From contig JACJYH010000003.1 of the NCBI GenBank assembly GCA_020636195.1, positions 248,001 to 312,000 of the forward strand: a stretch of 64,000 bases of DNA. Direction: 5' to 3'. The stretch is from Lewinellaceae bacterium. Its GTDB lineage: Bacteria > Bacteroidota > Bacteroidia > Chitinophagales > Saprospiraceae. The position numbers and the translations under genes were made by a program. A model generated the notes under the pieces. That model saw only the letters and a program-made list of their open reading frames with translations. It did no database searches and was not told the origin of the DNA. Shown here one piece after another: positions 25,239 to 35,073 of the stretch (position 1 is its first letter; each line of letters begins with the position of its first letter).

Positions 25239-26996
25239 ATGAAACAAGAAGGCAGTAATGATTTTTTTAGCACCAATGTATTAGGACATCCGGCAGGATT
25301 ATTTACCTTGTTCTTCACTGAAATGTGGGAACGTTTTTCCTATTACGGGATGCGTGCATTATTTGTGCTATTTCTTACTTCTGCATTGATAGATGGTGGA
25401 TGGGGATGGCCGAGAGAACATGCATTAGCGCTATATGGCACCTATACTTCTATGGTTTATTTGACACCGATATTAGGAGGAATGTTAGCTGATAAATACT
25501 TGGGAAACAGAAGGGCTATCATTATCGGAGCCAGCTTGATGACACTTGGGCATGCTTCTATGGCTATGGAAACCCATTTTTTCATGTATTTGGGTCTGCT
25601 CTTTTTGATTTTCGGAAACGGTTTTTTCAAGCCAAATATGACATCTATGGTAGCAAAATTGTATAAGGATCATCCTGAAAAGAAAGATGGCGCATATACC
25701 ATTTTCTACATGGGTGTCAATGCCGGTTCGTTCTTAGGAATCTTGCTCTGTGGATATATTGGTGAGAAAGTAGGATATTCCTGGGGCTTTGGTCTTGCCG
25801 GTGTATTTATGTTCTTTGGAATGTTGCAGTTTTATTTTTCCAATGCCATTTTCGGAGAAGTTGGCAAACCTCCTACTGGAGAAAGTAAAAAGTCTGATGC
25901 ATCAGCTTCCATTTCGGATTTGACTAGTGAAGCTAATGGTGGAAAGTTGAACCCATTCTCTACTCTGGAATTGATTTGGGTAGCAGTGATTGCTATTGGA
26001 GCCATTACTTGGGTGGTCAATGACCCTATGTCCAAAGTGTATTCCTTCAATCTTTTTGGAAATAGTCAGAATTCCGGTATGGTCATCATTACTTGCGTGC
26101 TATTGTTTTTGGTACTTTTGATTAAACGTATATCAAATTATTCGCCGTTGACGAGAGATCGTCTGTTTGCTGTATTTATGATTGCTTTCTTTTACATGCT
26201 TTTTTGGGCAGCTTTTGAGCAAGCAGGTGGTAGCATGACCATTTTTGCCAAAGACTACATGAACAGAACTTTGGAAGGTAATGGCGCTTTATTCTTCAAA
26301 ATTTTTAATACCGCCTTGACAGTTATTCCTTTGGGCATCATCACGTACGTACTTATCAAGTTATTCCAACAAACATATAAAAATTATAAATATGCAAATG
26401 TGTCTCTTGGACTGAGTTTTACAATTATTTGGTGCATCGTATTATGGATGCTGTCAAAGGAGTTCAACAATGAAAAAACCGAAATTGCAGCCACATGGTT
26501 TTCTATATTAAACTCATTTTTTATCATTGCATTAGGTCCATTGTTTTCCAAAATTTGGGAAAGCAAATACAATCCAAGCGCATCTATCAAATATGGGATA
26601 GGATTTTTATTTCTTGGGATTGGATTTTACATATTATCCAGAGGTAGTGCAGACATACCAATGGGAGCAAAAGTGGCTTCGGTCAGCGTGCTTTGGTTGG
26701 TAGGAGCATACTTTTTCCATACATTGGGAGAATTGTGTATTTCACCTGTTGGACTTTCTTACGTCAGCAAATTGGTGCCTGAAAGGATGATTGCTGTTAC
26801 CTTTGGTGTTTGGTATTTGGCTATAGCTATTGGAAATAAATTGGCGGGAACAATGGGTAGTAAGATAGACCAAATTTCAGAACAAAATGGGCTTTCTTCC
26901 TTCTTTTTGATATTCACAATCGTGCCTATTATTGCCGGTATTGTCATAGTTATTTTAGGGCCATTTATCAAAAAACTTATGAGGGGCATTCATTGA
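25239..26996 (+). CDS. POT/PTR2-family proton-coupled peptide transporter
   Basis: Inner-membrane major-facilitator protein, 585 aa, importing di- and tripeptides with protons. The POT signature ExxERFxYY is present as EMWERFSYY at residues 28-36 in helix 1, and FFKPNMTSMVAKLY plus YTIFYMGVNAGSFLG match the PTR2 motifs of helices 4-5. About 14 helices are predicted, with a long cytoplasmic linker near residues 205-240. Monocistronic, preceded by a -7 box and followed by an inverted repeat. Confidence 0.95.
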   Translation: MKQEGSNDFFSTNVLGHPAGLFTLFFTEMWERFSYYGMRALFVLFLTSALIDGGWGWPREHALALYGTYTSMVYLTPILGGMLADKYLGNRRAIIIGASLMTLGHASMAMETHFFMYLGLLFLIFGNGFFKPNMTSMVAKLYKDHPEKKDGAYTIFYMGVNAGSFLGILLCGYIGEKVGYSWGFGLAGVFMFFGMLQFYFSNAIFGEVGKPPTGESKKSDASASISDLTSEANGGKLNPFSTLELIWVAVIAIGAITWVVNDPMSKVYSFNLFGNSQNSGMVIITCVLLFLVLLIKRISNYSPLTRDRLFAVFMIAFFYMLFWAAFEQAGGSMTIFAKDYMNRTLEGNGALFFKIFNTALTVIPLGIITYVLIKLFQQTYKNYKYANVSLGLSFTIIWCIVLWMLSKEFNNEKTEIAATWFSILNSFFIIALGPLFSKIWESKYNPSASIKYGIGFLFLGIGFYILSRGSADIPMGAKVASVSVLWLVGAYFFHTLGELCISPVGLSYVSKLVPERMIAVTFGVWYLAIAIGNKLAGTMGSKIDQISEQNGLSSFFLIFTIVPIIAGIVIVILGPFIKKLMRGIH

Positions 26997-27013
26997 CGCC
27001 AATAAAGAATGCT

Positions 27014-27051
27014 ACCATAGAACAATTTTTGTAAAGACCTTATTCTATGGT
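27014..27051. terminator. Inverted repeat after the peptide transporter gene
   Basis: ACCATAGAA (27014-27022) pairs with TTCTATGGT (27043-27051), a nine-base stem with a 20-base loop, followed by a short T-rich tract. It may terminate the transporter transcript; the long loop and weak T-run keep confidence low. Confidence 0.4.
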
Positions 27052-27067
27052 TTCCATTTACTTTTCT

Positions 27068-27075
27068 TATTTTTG
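27068..27075 (+). promoter_or_regulatory. Bacteroidota -7 promoter box for the E2 gene
   Basis: TATTTTTG matches TAnnTTTG 26 bases before the ATG at 27102. It would drive the E2, OmpA-like and mutase genes as one transcript. Confidence 0.5.
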
Positions 27076-27101
27076 CAGTTGAACCCAAATCAAGCGTATT
27101 T

Positions 27102-28418
27102 ATGGCCAAAATAGAATTGTTGATGCCCAAAATGGGTGAAAGTATAATAGAAGCTACCATCTTGAAATGGCTCAAAAAACCGGGTGATACCGTAGAAAAT
27201 GATGAGACAATTTTGGAAGTTGCCACCGATAAAGTGGATTCAGAAATTCCTTCCCCAACCAATGGTGTCATCTCGGAAATATTATTCAATGAAGGGGATG
27301 TGGTACCTATAGGCAGTGTGATAGCGTACATCCAATCACAAAATGGAGCCGCGGTAAGTGCGTCTCCTGCAGTAGCATCAACCATTGAAATAGAAAATGC
27401 CATACCATTTACACAAGAATTAAAACAACCTGACATTCAGCAAAAAAATGATATTCCTGCTTCATCAGGTGACAATTCGAGATTTTATTCGCCTTTGGTC
27501 AGATCCATCGCTCAAGAAGAGAATGTAACTCTAGATGAACTGGATCAAATCCAAGGTTCTGGAAGCGGTGGACGTGTCAATAAAAAAGACATCTTGGAAT
27601 TCGTCAAAAATCGTTCGCAGGTTCCTTTATCCTCACCGCCACAACAAAAACCAAGTGTTCAAACTAATGTAACTGCTCCTTCACAACACATATTTTCGAG
27701 TACTTCAGGTAACACCGAAATTATCGAAATGGATAGAATGAGGAAGCTGATTGCAGATCATATGGTCATGTCAAAGCAAACTTCACCCCATGTAACTTCA
27801 TTTGTTGAACCTGACGTCACCAACTTGGTCAAATGGAGAGAACAAAATAAAGGAGCTTTCAAGCAAAAATACGGTGAGAATCTCACTTTTACGCCATTGT
27901 TCATTGAAGCAGTTGTACGTGCTATCAAGGATTTTCCATTAGTCAATGTATCAGTAGATGGCCAAAAAATTATCGTTAAAAAAGATATCAATGTTGGTAT
28001 GGCTGCGGCTCTCCCATCAGGAAATTTGATCGTACCAGTGGTTAAAAATGCGGATATGTTGAGCCTAGCCGGATTGGCTAAAACTGTAAATGATCTTGCA
28101 CTCAGAGCAAGAAATAATAAACTCAAGCCAGAGGATATCCAAGATGGTACCTTTACCCTCACAAACGTGGGTACCTTCGGAAACCTTATGGGAACACCAA
28201 TCATCAACCAACCACAAGTAGCCATTCTTGCCACAGGTGTCATTGTAAAAAAACCGGCAGTTCTGGAAACAGAATACGGTGACATTATAGCTATACGTCA
28301 AAAAATGTATCTTTCCATGTCATACGATCACAGAGTTGTGGACGGCGCATTAGGAGGAGCATTTATTAAAAGAGTATCTGACTATTTAGAAAATTTTGAC
28401 ATTAATAGGACAATTTAA
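27102..28418 (+). CDS. Dihydrolipoyl acyltransferase (E2) of a 2-oxoacid dehydrogenase
   Basis: Core of a pyruvate, 2-oxoglutarate or branched-chain dehydrogenase complex, 438 aa. One lipoyl domain (residues 2-77; lipoyl Lys44 in EVATDKVDS), an Ala/Pro-rich linker, an E3-binding domain (~128-165, SPLVRSIAQEENV), a second linker, then the catalytic domain (~205-438) with SYDHRVVDG; His410 and Asp414 are the expected catalytic residues. A single lipoyl domain and adjacency to methylmalonyl-CoA mutase lean towards branched-chain oxoacid oxidation, but E1 and E3 are not in the window. The OmpA-like gene follows after eight bases. Confidence 0.93.
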   Translation: MAKIELLMPKMGESIIEATILKWLKKPGDTVENDETILEVATDKVDSEIPSPTNGVISEILFNEGDVVPIGSVIAYIQSQNGAAVSASPAVASTIEIENAIPFTQELKQPDIQQKNDIPASSGDNSRFYSPLVRSIAQEENVTLDELDQIQGSGSGGRVNKKDILEFVKNRSQVPLSSPPQQKPSVQTNVTAPSQHIFSSTSGNTEIIEMDRMRKLIADHMVMSKQTSPHVTSFVEPDVTNLVKWREQNKGAFKQKYGENLTFTPLFIEAVVRAIKDFPLVNVSVDGQKIIVKKDINVGMAAALPSGNLIVPVVKNADMLSLAGLAKTVNDLALRARNNKLKPEDIQDGTFTLTNVGTFGNLMGTPIINQPQVAILATGVIVKKPAVLETEYGDIIAIRQKMYLSMSYDHRVVDGALGGAFIKRVSDYLENFDINRTI

Positions 28419-28426
28419 AATTCCAC

Positions 28427-30550
28427 ATGCGTTCAACCATTATTTTTTGTTTGTTTTTTGTGTGGCAGTCAGCCTTATTTGCTCAAAAAGCAAATAAAAA
28501 GCAAGGTGATGCTTACTTTGAAGTTGGCTTGTATTGCGATGCTTTAGCTGCATATAATCAATATGACAAGATAAACAGTGATATGAAAACCCTTGTTAAC
28601 AGAGGTGTTGCCAATTATTACTGCAATAAACCTGATGCTGCTATACAAGATTTTCTACAAGCCGATAAACTCAATTCTACGGATAAAAGACGATTGAAGT
28701 ACAGCGGCCTATCATACATGTCAAAAATGCAATATGAAGACGCTGCGAAACTTTTTAAAATGTACCTAAGTTCCCTGAAATCATCCGATGAAGATTGGTT
28801 GTGGGTCATTGAAGAAATTAAAAAATGTGGGTTTGCAAAAGATTTTATGTTTGCTCCTCAAAATGGATATATAGAAAACGTAGGTACAAAGATCAATACC
28901 GAAATGGATGAGTTCTCGCCTATCCAAAGTCCAACACAACAGGGTAGATTTTATTTTTCTTCCAATAGAGATGGCAGTGAAGGTGGAAAGCGAAATAAGA
29001 AGGGATTGGTCGATGAGATTCTTGGCAAGCGTGCATCGGACATGTATTATGTAGATTTAAATGATGGCAACTGGTCGTCTGTATTGCCTTTAGAGCTATT
29101 TCTCAGCACGCCGAAAGAAGAAATCATTCAAGATTTCAGCCCTGATGGTTCTATTTTATATTTTATTAAATCTCAGGATTCCAAAGGTGCGGTTTTATAT
29201 GCTGACACCTTTTCCATTGAACGCGACCCAAGCAAACTGCCCTCACCATCAGCCTTCCCTTTTGATGCCAGTAAAGGCGATCAAGACCTAACCGTCTTTA
29301 ACGACAGTCTGATTTTATTTGCTTCATCGCATCTGCCAGGATATGGAGGATATGACTTATTTTATTGCAAGAAAAATGAAGACACTTGGGGAAATCCTGT
29401 AAATCTGGGACCTTCGATCAATTCAAAATACAATGAAATATCCCCATATTTGGTGAAGAGCGGTTCAATGATCTTTTTTTCATCAGATCGAATAGAGTCT
29501 TTGGGCGGATATGACTTCTTTAAGGCAGTTCATGTAAGTGGAGATACTTGGAAAGTTCAAAATCTGGGTGCACCCATTAATTCTCCGAAGAATGAAACTG
29601 ATTTTGAGCTGTTATCAGATGGTATGTCAGCAATATTTACTTCGGATCGCATAGAATCCCTTGGGGGAAAAGATGTATTTATAGCGTATTTTAGAGATCA
29701 AATCATTGATCAATTGTCCTACATAGATATGCCTGTATTTTGTCAACCTCTGGATTCATTAGCTTCAGAATCCGTTATAGAAGATTCTGCTGTCACCTAT
29801 TCTGCTAGGGATTTTGTAAGCAAACCTTTATACTACCGAGAGAATGAAGACATCATCAATCCGGGTAATATTAGTAATCTCGATGCGTTAGCAGAAATTC
29901 TCACTATCTATCCTAAAATTGGAGTATTGTTGGTGAGCCATGGAATTCCTGAGGGAAGAACTGAGTCTGATTTATATTTTTCAATCAAAAGGGCAGAAAA
30001 GGTAGCAGAATATTTTAAGTCAAAAGGCATCAATGCCAAAAGAATCATGCTTCAGGGATGCGGTAGTGATTTTCCATTGGCGATGAATGAAATAAACGGT
30101 ATAAAATCCAGCTTAGCAGATAAAAACAATCGAAGGATTGATGTGTATATTTTCAACAATGAACCGTTCAATCTAAGAGTCATCAATGACATGCCAATTG
30201 TAGCAGAGCATGTGAGGGACACGTTATGGGATCAATTCTATGATGACAACAAAGGTCTAACATTTAGAGTAAAAATGACCAAGGTCAATCAAATGCTAAA
30301 AAACGAGATTATTTCGAAGTATCAAGATATCATCATAGAAAAAAATGGTGATGATGACCAATATACATATACTTGTGGCAATTTCAAGAATTATAATGAT
30401 GCCATAATCAGGAGGAATGAATTGCTCAGAGAGAAAATTTTTGACTCTGATATTTGGGCATATTACAAAGGAATGAAGGTAGAATCAGATCAATACGAAA
30501 TGCTTTCTGGCATGTATCCTGAATTCAAAAAATATCTCAATTCCAAATGA
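28427..30550 (+). CDS. OmpA-family protein with TPR, PD40 repeats and SPOR-like tail
   Basis: 707-aa envelope protein. Signal peptide (ALFAQ), TPR-like repeats (~25-130), a PD40/WD40-like propeller (~150-425) with recurring YFSSNRDG, FASSHLPGYGGYDLFY and FSSDRIESLGGYD units, an OmpA peptidoglycan-binding domain (~470-590, including NRRIDVYIFN), and a C-terminal stretch (YTCGNFKNYNDAI) resembling SPOR. The TPR-PD40-OmpA order is that of PorE/PorW-linked type IX secretion and gliding proteins, so anchoring a secretion or motility complex to the wall is plausible. Its stop overlaps the mutase start (ATGA). Confidence 0.88.
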   Translation: MRSTIIFCLFFVWQSALFAQKANKKQGDAYFEVGLYCDALAAYNQYDKINSDMKTLVNRGVANYYCNKPDAAIQDFLQADKLNSTDKRRLKYSGLSYMSKMQYEDAAKLFKMYLSSLKSSDEDWLWVIEEIKKCGFAKDFMFAPQNGYIENVGTKINTEMDEFSPIQSPTQQGRFYFSSNRDGSEGGKRNKKGLVDEILGKRASDMYYVDLNDGNWSSVLPLELFLSTPKEEIIQDFSPDGSILYFIKSQDSKGAVLYADTFSIERDPSKLPSPSAFPFDASKGDQDLTVFNDSLILFASSHLPGYGGYDLFYCKKNEDTWGNPVNLGPSINSKYNEISPYLVKSGSMIFFSSDRIESLGGYDFFKAVHVSGDTWKVQNLGAPINSPKNETDFELLSDGMSAIFTSDRIESLGGKDVFIAYFRDQIIDQLSYIDMPVFCQPLDSLASESVIEDSAVTYSARDFVSKPLYYRENEDIINPGNISNLDALAEILTIYPKIGVLLVSHGIPEGRTESDLYFSIKRAEKVAEYFKSKGINAKRIMLQGCGSDFPLAMNEINGIKSSLADKNNRRIDVYIFNNEPFNLRVINDMPIVAEHVRDTLWDQFYDDNKGLTFRVKMTKVNQMLKNEIISKYQDIIIEKNGDDDQYTYTCGNFKNYNDAIIRRNELLREKIFDSDIWAYYKGMKVESDQYEMLSGMYPEFKKYLNSK

Positions 30551-32610
30551 GAAAGACACCTGAAAATATTGAATTGAAGCAGCGTTACACCTATGAAGAC
30601 GTTGCCAGAAAGGAGTTATTCTCATTTTATTCAGGTATTCCACCCTATTTAAGAGGACCTTACGGTACGATGTATTTGACATCTCCTTGGACCATTAGAC
30701 AATATGCAGGATTTTCTACAGCTGAGGAATCCAATGCATTTTACAGGAAAAATCTTGCTGCCGGACAAAAAGGGTTATCAATAGCTTTTGACTTAGCCAC
30801 GCACAGGGGTTACGACTCCGATCACCCTAGAGTCAAAGGTGATGTTGGTATGGCTGGTGTCGCCATTGATACTGTTGAAGATATGAAACGGCTCTTTGAT
30901 GGCATTCCACTTGATAAGATGTCAGTATCCATGACGATGAATGGTGCTGTGATTCCAATCATGGCGTTTTACATTGTTGCCGCTGAAGAACAGGGCGTTG
31001 ATCCAGCACAATTGTCGGGCACGATTCAAAATGATATCCTGAAGGAGTTTATGGTACGCAACACGTATATATATCCACCAAAACCATCCATGAAAATTAT
31101 AGCGGATATCTTTGCATATACCGCGAAAAACATGCCTAAATTCAATAGTATATCCATCTCAGGATACCATATCCATGAAGCTGGTGGGCCTGCAGATTTA
31201 GAGCTCGCATATACATTGGCTGACGGGATGGAATATATCAGAGCAGGACTAAAATCCGGATTGGATTTGGATCAGTTCGTATCTCGATTTTCATTTTTTT
31301 GGGGTATAGGCATGCAGTTTTTTATGGAAATCGCCAAGATGCGTGCAGGGAGAATACTATGGAGCAAAATTGTCTCTGACTTCCATCCAAAAGGAAATAA
31401 AGCATTGGCTTTGAGAACCCATTGCCAAACGTCCGGATACAGTCTAACCATGCAAGATCCATTCAATAATATTACAAGAACCTGTATAGAAGCGCTTGCA
31501 GCTGTCTGTGGAGGTACCCAATCTTTGCATACCAATTCATTGGATGAAGCGATTGCATTGCCAACGGATTATTCAGCAAAAATTGCTAGAGATACGCAAA
31601 AGTATGTGCAAACCAATATTGGGGTTACCAAAGCCATTGACCCCTTTGGTGGATCCTATTTTATTGAAGCACTGACATCAGAATTGGTTGAAAAAGCATG
31701 GGCCCACATCCAAGAGATTGAGTCATATGGCGGTATGACAGCAGCAATAGAAATGGGCATACCGAAGATGCGAATAGAAGAAGCTGCTGCCGCCAAACAG
31801 GCAAGGATAGATTCTGGAAGCGAAAAAATCATCGGTGTCAATTTTATGCCATTTGACCAGACACCTGATATTGATATTTTGAAAGTGGACAATAGCGCTG
31901 TCCGTGATTCACAAATAGATTCTATCCAAAAAGTAAAAAGTTCCAGAGACAATAAAGCGATTGAAGCTTTGCTCAAGGAGTTAGAAGTTTGCGCCCAAAC
32001 CGGACAAGGTGACTTATTAGAGATAGCCGTAAGAGCTGCTAGGGCAAGAGCTACTTTAGGGGAAATTTCGATGGCAATGGAAAAAAGTTTTGGAAGGTTT
32101 CAAGCTGTACACACAATCATTTCAGGTATATATGCTTCAGGAATGAAAAATAATGAGCAATACAAAGAAGCGAGAACGCTATCTGACGAATTTGCAATCA
32201 TAGATGGTCGCCGTCCTCGTCTTATGATAGCTAAGTTGGGGCAAGATGGACATGATCGTGGAGCCAAAATCATCGCCACAAGTTTTGCAGATTTAGGATT
32301 TGATGTGGATATTGGGCCATTGTTTCAGACACCACAGGAAGCCGCTCTTCAAGCCGCTGAAAATGATGTGCATATTCTTGGGATTTCTTCTTTGGCGGCC
32401 GGTCACAACACTTTGGTTCCTGAAACTATTGGTGCCTTGCGCTCCCTAGGTAGGGAAGACATCATGGTCATCGTAGGCGGTGTGGTACCCGAGCAAGATT
32501 ATCAAAACCTCTTCGATCAAGGTGTGGCTGCGGTATTTGGACCAGGCACCATCATTCCCGAAGCTGCATCGGCACTATTGCGGCTATTGATTGATGGTTA
32601 TAAAAAGTAA
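30547..32610 (+). CDS. scpA: Methylmalonyl-CoA mutase, catalytic (large) subunit
   Basis: Adenosylcobalamin enzyme (687 aa) interconverting methylmalonyl-CoA and succinyl-CoA in propionate and branched-chain metabolism. The TIM-barrel substrate domain (~1-530) has PYGTMYLTSPWTIRQYAGF, FDLATHRGYDSDHPR and SISGYHIHEAGG; the C-terminal cobalamin domain has DxHxxG at Asp567-Gly572 (DGHDRG) with the lower-ligand His569. Complete, slightly shorter at the N terminus than the E. coli enzyme. The heterodimer partner mutA, usually adjacent in Bacteroidota, is not in the window. It overlaps the OmpA-like gene by four bases. Confidence 0.97.
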   Translation: MRKTPENIELKQRYTYEDVARKELFSFYSGIPPYLRGPYGTMYLTSPWTIRQYAGFSTAEESNAFYRKNLAAGQKGLSIAFDLATHRGYDSDHPRVKGDVGMAGVAIDTVEDMKRLFDGIPLDKMSVSMTMNGAVIPIMAFYIVAAEEQGVDPAQLSGTIQNDILKEFMVRNTYIYPPKPSMKIIADIFAYTAKNMPKFNSISISGYHIHEAGGPADLELAYTLADGMEYIRAGLKSGLDLDQFVSRFSFFWGIGMQFFMEIAKMRAGRILWSKIVSDFHPKGNKALALRTHCQTSGYSLTMQDPFNNITRTCIEALAAVCGGTQSLHTNSLDEAIALPTDYSAKIARDTQKYVQTNIGVTKAIDPFGGSYFIEALTSELVEKAWAHIQEIESYGGMTAAIEMGIPKMRIEEAAAAKQARIDSGSEKIIGVNFMPFDQTPDIDILKVDNSAVRDSQIDSIQKVKSSRDNKAIEALLKELEVCAQTGQGDLLEIAVRAARARATLGEISMAMEKSFGRFQAVHTIISGIYASGMKNNEQYKEARTLSDEFAIIDGRRPRLMIAKLGQDGHDRGAKIIATSFADLGFDVDIGPLFQTPQEAALQAAENDVHILGISSLAAGHNTLVPETIGALRSLGREDIMVIVGGVVPEQDYQNLFDQGVAAVFGPGTIIPEAASALLRLLIDGYKK

Positions 32611-32669
32611 AGTGTGGTATTCAGCTAGCCTCATATAACTGAAATAAAAATTCTTTTTACCCAAATGAG

Positions 32670-33068
32670 ATGGCTAAAAAAGAACTGAACCAAAGAATAC
32701 TTATCACAATATCATTGCTAGGAATTCATTTTCTAGTCAGTTACCTTCGTATCATCGCAGTAGAGAAGCATTGGTCAGAATTTATAAAATTTATTTTTGG
32801 AATTTTACCCAGCTTTTATTCTGTGATCGGTCTGACGGTCGCTTTCAATATTTTTGAAAATAAAAGGCAACTTAAAATGCCTTTTATTGTAGGTTTGGCA
32901 TCCTTGATCTATGAAGTTACGGGAGATTTTGGTCGAAAACAAGGAAGAGGAAGTACAGTAGATCTTATGGATATTGCAGCTATTATTTTGGGGATTTTTG
33001 TATCATATCTCATTGAACGGTACTATTTTGCAAAAAAATTTAAGACTGAGATTGAAGCTAAAGAATGA
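32670..33068 (+). CDS. Small integral membrane protein (VanZ-like), unknown
   Basis: 132 aa, three to four hydrophobic helices; the C-terminal GRGSTVDLMDIAAIILGIFV recalls the last helix region of VanZ-like proteins. No function can be assigned. It lies 59 bases downstream of the mutase gene, and its stop overlaps the ATG of the GyrI-like gene (ATGA). Confidence 0.65.
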   Translation: MAKKELNQRILITISLLGIHFLVSYLRIIAVEKHWSEFIKFIFGILPSFYSVIGLTVAFNIFENKRQLKMPFIVGLASLIYEVTGDFGRKQGRGSTVDLMDIAAIILGIFVSYLIERYYFAKKFKTEIEAKE

Positions 33069-33568
33069 ACAATTGTACCGATTTTAAAAACAAGTTATTA
33101 GTTAAAATGGATGCACATATTGAAATCAAACATATGCCAAAAATGTATCTGGCTTATGTGACTTGTATCGGACCACAAAATCTTGAAAGATCTTATGAAA
33201 AACTCATTCAATGGGCCACATCTTTGGGTTTGATGGGAATCCATACCAAGCCAGTCACCATGTACCATGATAGTTTCAAGGATACAGAATATCACAAAGT
33301 GTGGATGAGTGCATGTCTAATGTTGAAAGAACCCGTGAACACCGAAGGAGAAATCAAAATGAAGTCGATTGATTCAGGAAAATACATCGTAGGAAGGTAC
33401 GAAATCGGCATGGATGAATTTGCTAAATCTTGGACCGAACTTTTTGGATGGATGAACGATCAAGGTTACAGAAAGGCAGACAAAGAACCTTTTGAGATAT
33501 ATTACAACAACTTCAAGGAACATCCGGAACAGAAAGCCATCATTGACCTTTGTATTCCGATACAATAA
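33065..33568 (+). CDS. GyrI-like small-molecule-binding protein
   Basis: 167 aa with the SOUL/GyrI (AraC effector-binding) fold and no DNA-binding part: HIEIKHMPKMYLAYVTCIGP, then YHDSFKDTEYHKVWMSACL, SGKYIVGRYEIG and a C-terminal FEIYYNNFKEHPEQKAIIDLCIPI. Stand-alone members bind or hydrolyse small hydrophobic or cyclopropanoid compounds; the ligand is unknown. Its start overlaps the preceding membrane-protein stop. Confidence 0.8.
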   Translation: MNNCTDFKNKLLVKMDAHIEIKHMPKMYLAYVTCIGPQNLERSYEKLIQWATSLGLMGIHTKPVTMYHDSFKDTEYHKVWMSACLMLKEPVNTEGEIKMKSIDSGKYIVGRYEIGMDEFAKSWTELFGWMNDQGYRKADKEPFEIYYNNFKEHPEQKAIIDLCIPIQ

Positions 33569-33604
33569 TAAAAACATCAATCCGGAAAAAGTGATGTTGA
33601 TAAG

Positions 33605-33636
33605 TTGAGCGAATTATTCACTTTTCAGTATTTTTG
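33605..33636 (+). promoter_or_regulatory. Complete Bacteroidota promoter (-33 and -7)
   Basis: TTG at 33605-33607, 21 bases, then TATTTTTG at 33629-33636: the best full match to TTG-N19-21-TAnnTTTG in the window. It lies 32 bases before the start of the small membrane protein at 33669. Confidence 0.6.
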
Positions 33637-33668
33637 ATCAATTTTGTGATTTATTCAGTACAAATCTT

Positions 33669-33986
33669 GTGAAAACAGTACATTACATAGCATTTGCTTT
33701 AAATGGTTTGGTAGCTTTGTATTTTATATATATGGCTGCACTTCAGGCATTTGTGTATTTTGCAAATCAAAATCTTGGGCAGAATGAATCTTTTGGTATG
33801 GTAGCAAGATATGGCATTATAGCCATCATTTTCATCGTCATCCTCGCTGCATCATGGATACTTTTGAAACAAAATGGCGCATCTGTTCTTGGAAAAGTCA
33901 TCTTGTATTTTCCCATTGGTCTAGCTCTGGGATATGCGCTTTGGGCCATTCTCATCGTGATTTCATCAGGTGGAAGGTGGAACTAA
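33669..33986 (+). CDS. Small membrane protein, unknown
   Basis: 105 aa with three predicted helices (YIAFALNGLVALYFIYMAAL, YGIIAIIFIVILAASWILL, VILYFPIGLALGYALWAILI) and a Gly-rich C terminus. GTG start supported by the full promoter 32 bases upstream. No family recognised. Confidence 0.6.
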   Translation: MKTVHYIAFALNGLVALYFIYMAALQAFVYFANQNLGQNESFGMVARYGIIAIIFIVILAASWILLKQNGASVLGKVILYFPIGLALGYALWAILIVISSGGRWN

Positions 33987-34112
33987 TGACTAAATTTTGG
34001 ATGTTAAATATGCATTTTAAAGTCTATAATATGGGAGGTAAATTATATAAAACAAGTTTTGTTTTCACGGTTTTGCAAACCACATTTTTTTCCTATTGAA
34101 AATAAATCTAAC

Positions 34113-34754
34113 GTGAAGTTATATTTGATAGGTGGTTTGGGGGCAGATGAAAGAGTGTTCAAATATCTAAAACTAAATGTCAATACAAAGATTATAAAAT
34201 GGATTGATCCAGAACCTTCTGAAAATTTAACATCATACATTGATAAACTTGCTGACCAAATTGACCACAAAGAAAATATTGGATTTTTGGGAGTGAGTTT
34301 CGGTGGTATTATTGCAGTCGAACTATCAAAAAAGTTTCCAACCAAAAAACTCATATTAATCTCAAGCATTACTACAATTGATCAACTTCCAAAAACTTAT
34401 ATTTGGATCGGTAAAACAGGTCTAATAAATCTGATACCCACCAAGTTTTTTAAACCACCCAAAACATTTTTGCATTTCTTATTTGGTGCTCAAAATCAAA
34501 AATTACTTGAAGAAATAATTAAGGACACAAAGCCAACTTTTATAAAATGGGCATTAAATATAATTGTCACGTGGTCAACCCATTCAAACACATCTAAAGC
34601 AATAAGAATCCACGGAACCAAAGATAGGTTATTGCCACTGAAAGGAAAAGCTATTGAAATTCCCAATGGTGGCCATTTTATGATAGTAGATAAATATGAA
34701 GAAATTAGTAAAATAGTGAACGACCAAATTGCAAATTCAGAACGACAGTTTTAA
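34113..34754 (+). CDS. Alpha/beta hydrolase
   Basis: 213-residue hydrolase (from GTG 34113). The nucleophile elbow GVSFGG, acid in HGTKDRLLP and His in NGGHFMIVD form the complete catalytic triad; LYLIGGLGADERVF is the oxyanion-loop strand. GTG 34113 gives a protein beginning MKLYLIGGLG, as relatives do; the frame extends upstream to TTG 34059 with residues that do not look conserved. The substrate is unknown. A short unrecognised ORF follows after five bases. Confidence 0.8.
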   Translation: MKLYLIGGLGADERVFKYLKLNVNTKIIKWIDPEPSENLTSYIDKLADQIDHKENIGFLGVSFGGIIAVELSKKFPTKKLILISSITTIDQLPKTYIWIGKTGLINLIPTKFFKPPKTFLHFLFGAQNQKLLEEIIKDTKPTFIKWALNIIVTWSTHSNTSKAIRIHGTKDRLLPLKGKAIEIPNGGHFMIVDKYEEISKIVNDQIANSERQF

Positions 34755-34759
34755 AGGCA

Positions 34760-35038
34760 ATGCCTGATATTAAATTCAAGTCAATACAGTCAAATACATT
34801 AGATATAACGCATAAAATACGAAGGCACCAGATCATATCATCAAATACATATCCAAAGGCAAGAATTAGATTATCAATTCAAGATTTTCATTGGGCAGAT
34901 GAGATCTTAATATTGAAAGAAGTTCATAGAATTAAAAACAAAAATATGATTGATTCAAGATCAATTATTGAAATGATAGAAGTACTTGGCATTCAAGACA
35001 ACTATACGTACATGGAAAATGAACTTAATGAAATTTAA
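34760..35038 (+). CDS. Hypothetical protein, 92 aa
   Basis: Short charged ORF directly downstream of the hydrolase, ending just before a terminator hairpin, so position supports a real second gene of the operon. It begins MPDIKFKSIQ and has a helical C-terminal half (SIIEMIEVLGIQDNYTYMEN). No domain recognised and no membrane segment. Confidence 0.4.
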   Translation: MPDIKFKSIQSNTLDITHKIRRHQIISSNTYPKARIRLSIQDFHWADEILILKEVHRIKNKNMIDSRSIIEMIEVLGIQDNYTYMENELNEI

Positions 35039-35073
35039 TAATATCAAAAGAAGATATATTCCAATAATATTAA

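Noticed and set aside
33573..33598. Hairpin AACATCA/TGATGTT after the GyrI-like gene as a terminator
   Set aside because: Only a seven-base AT-rich stem without a following T-run; too weak to call.
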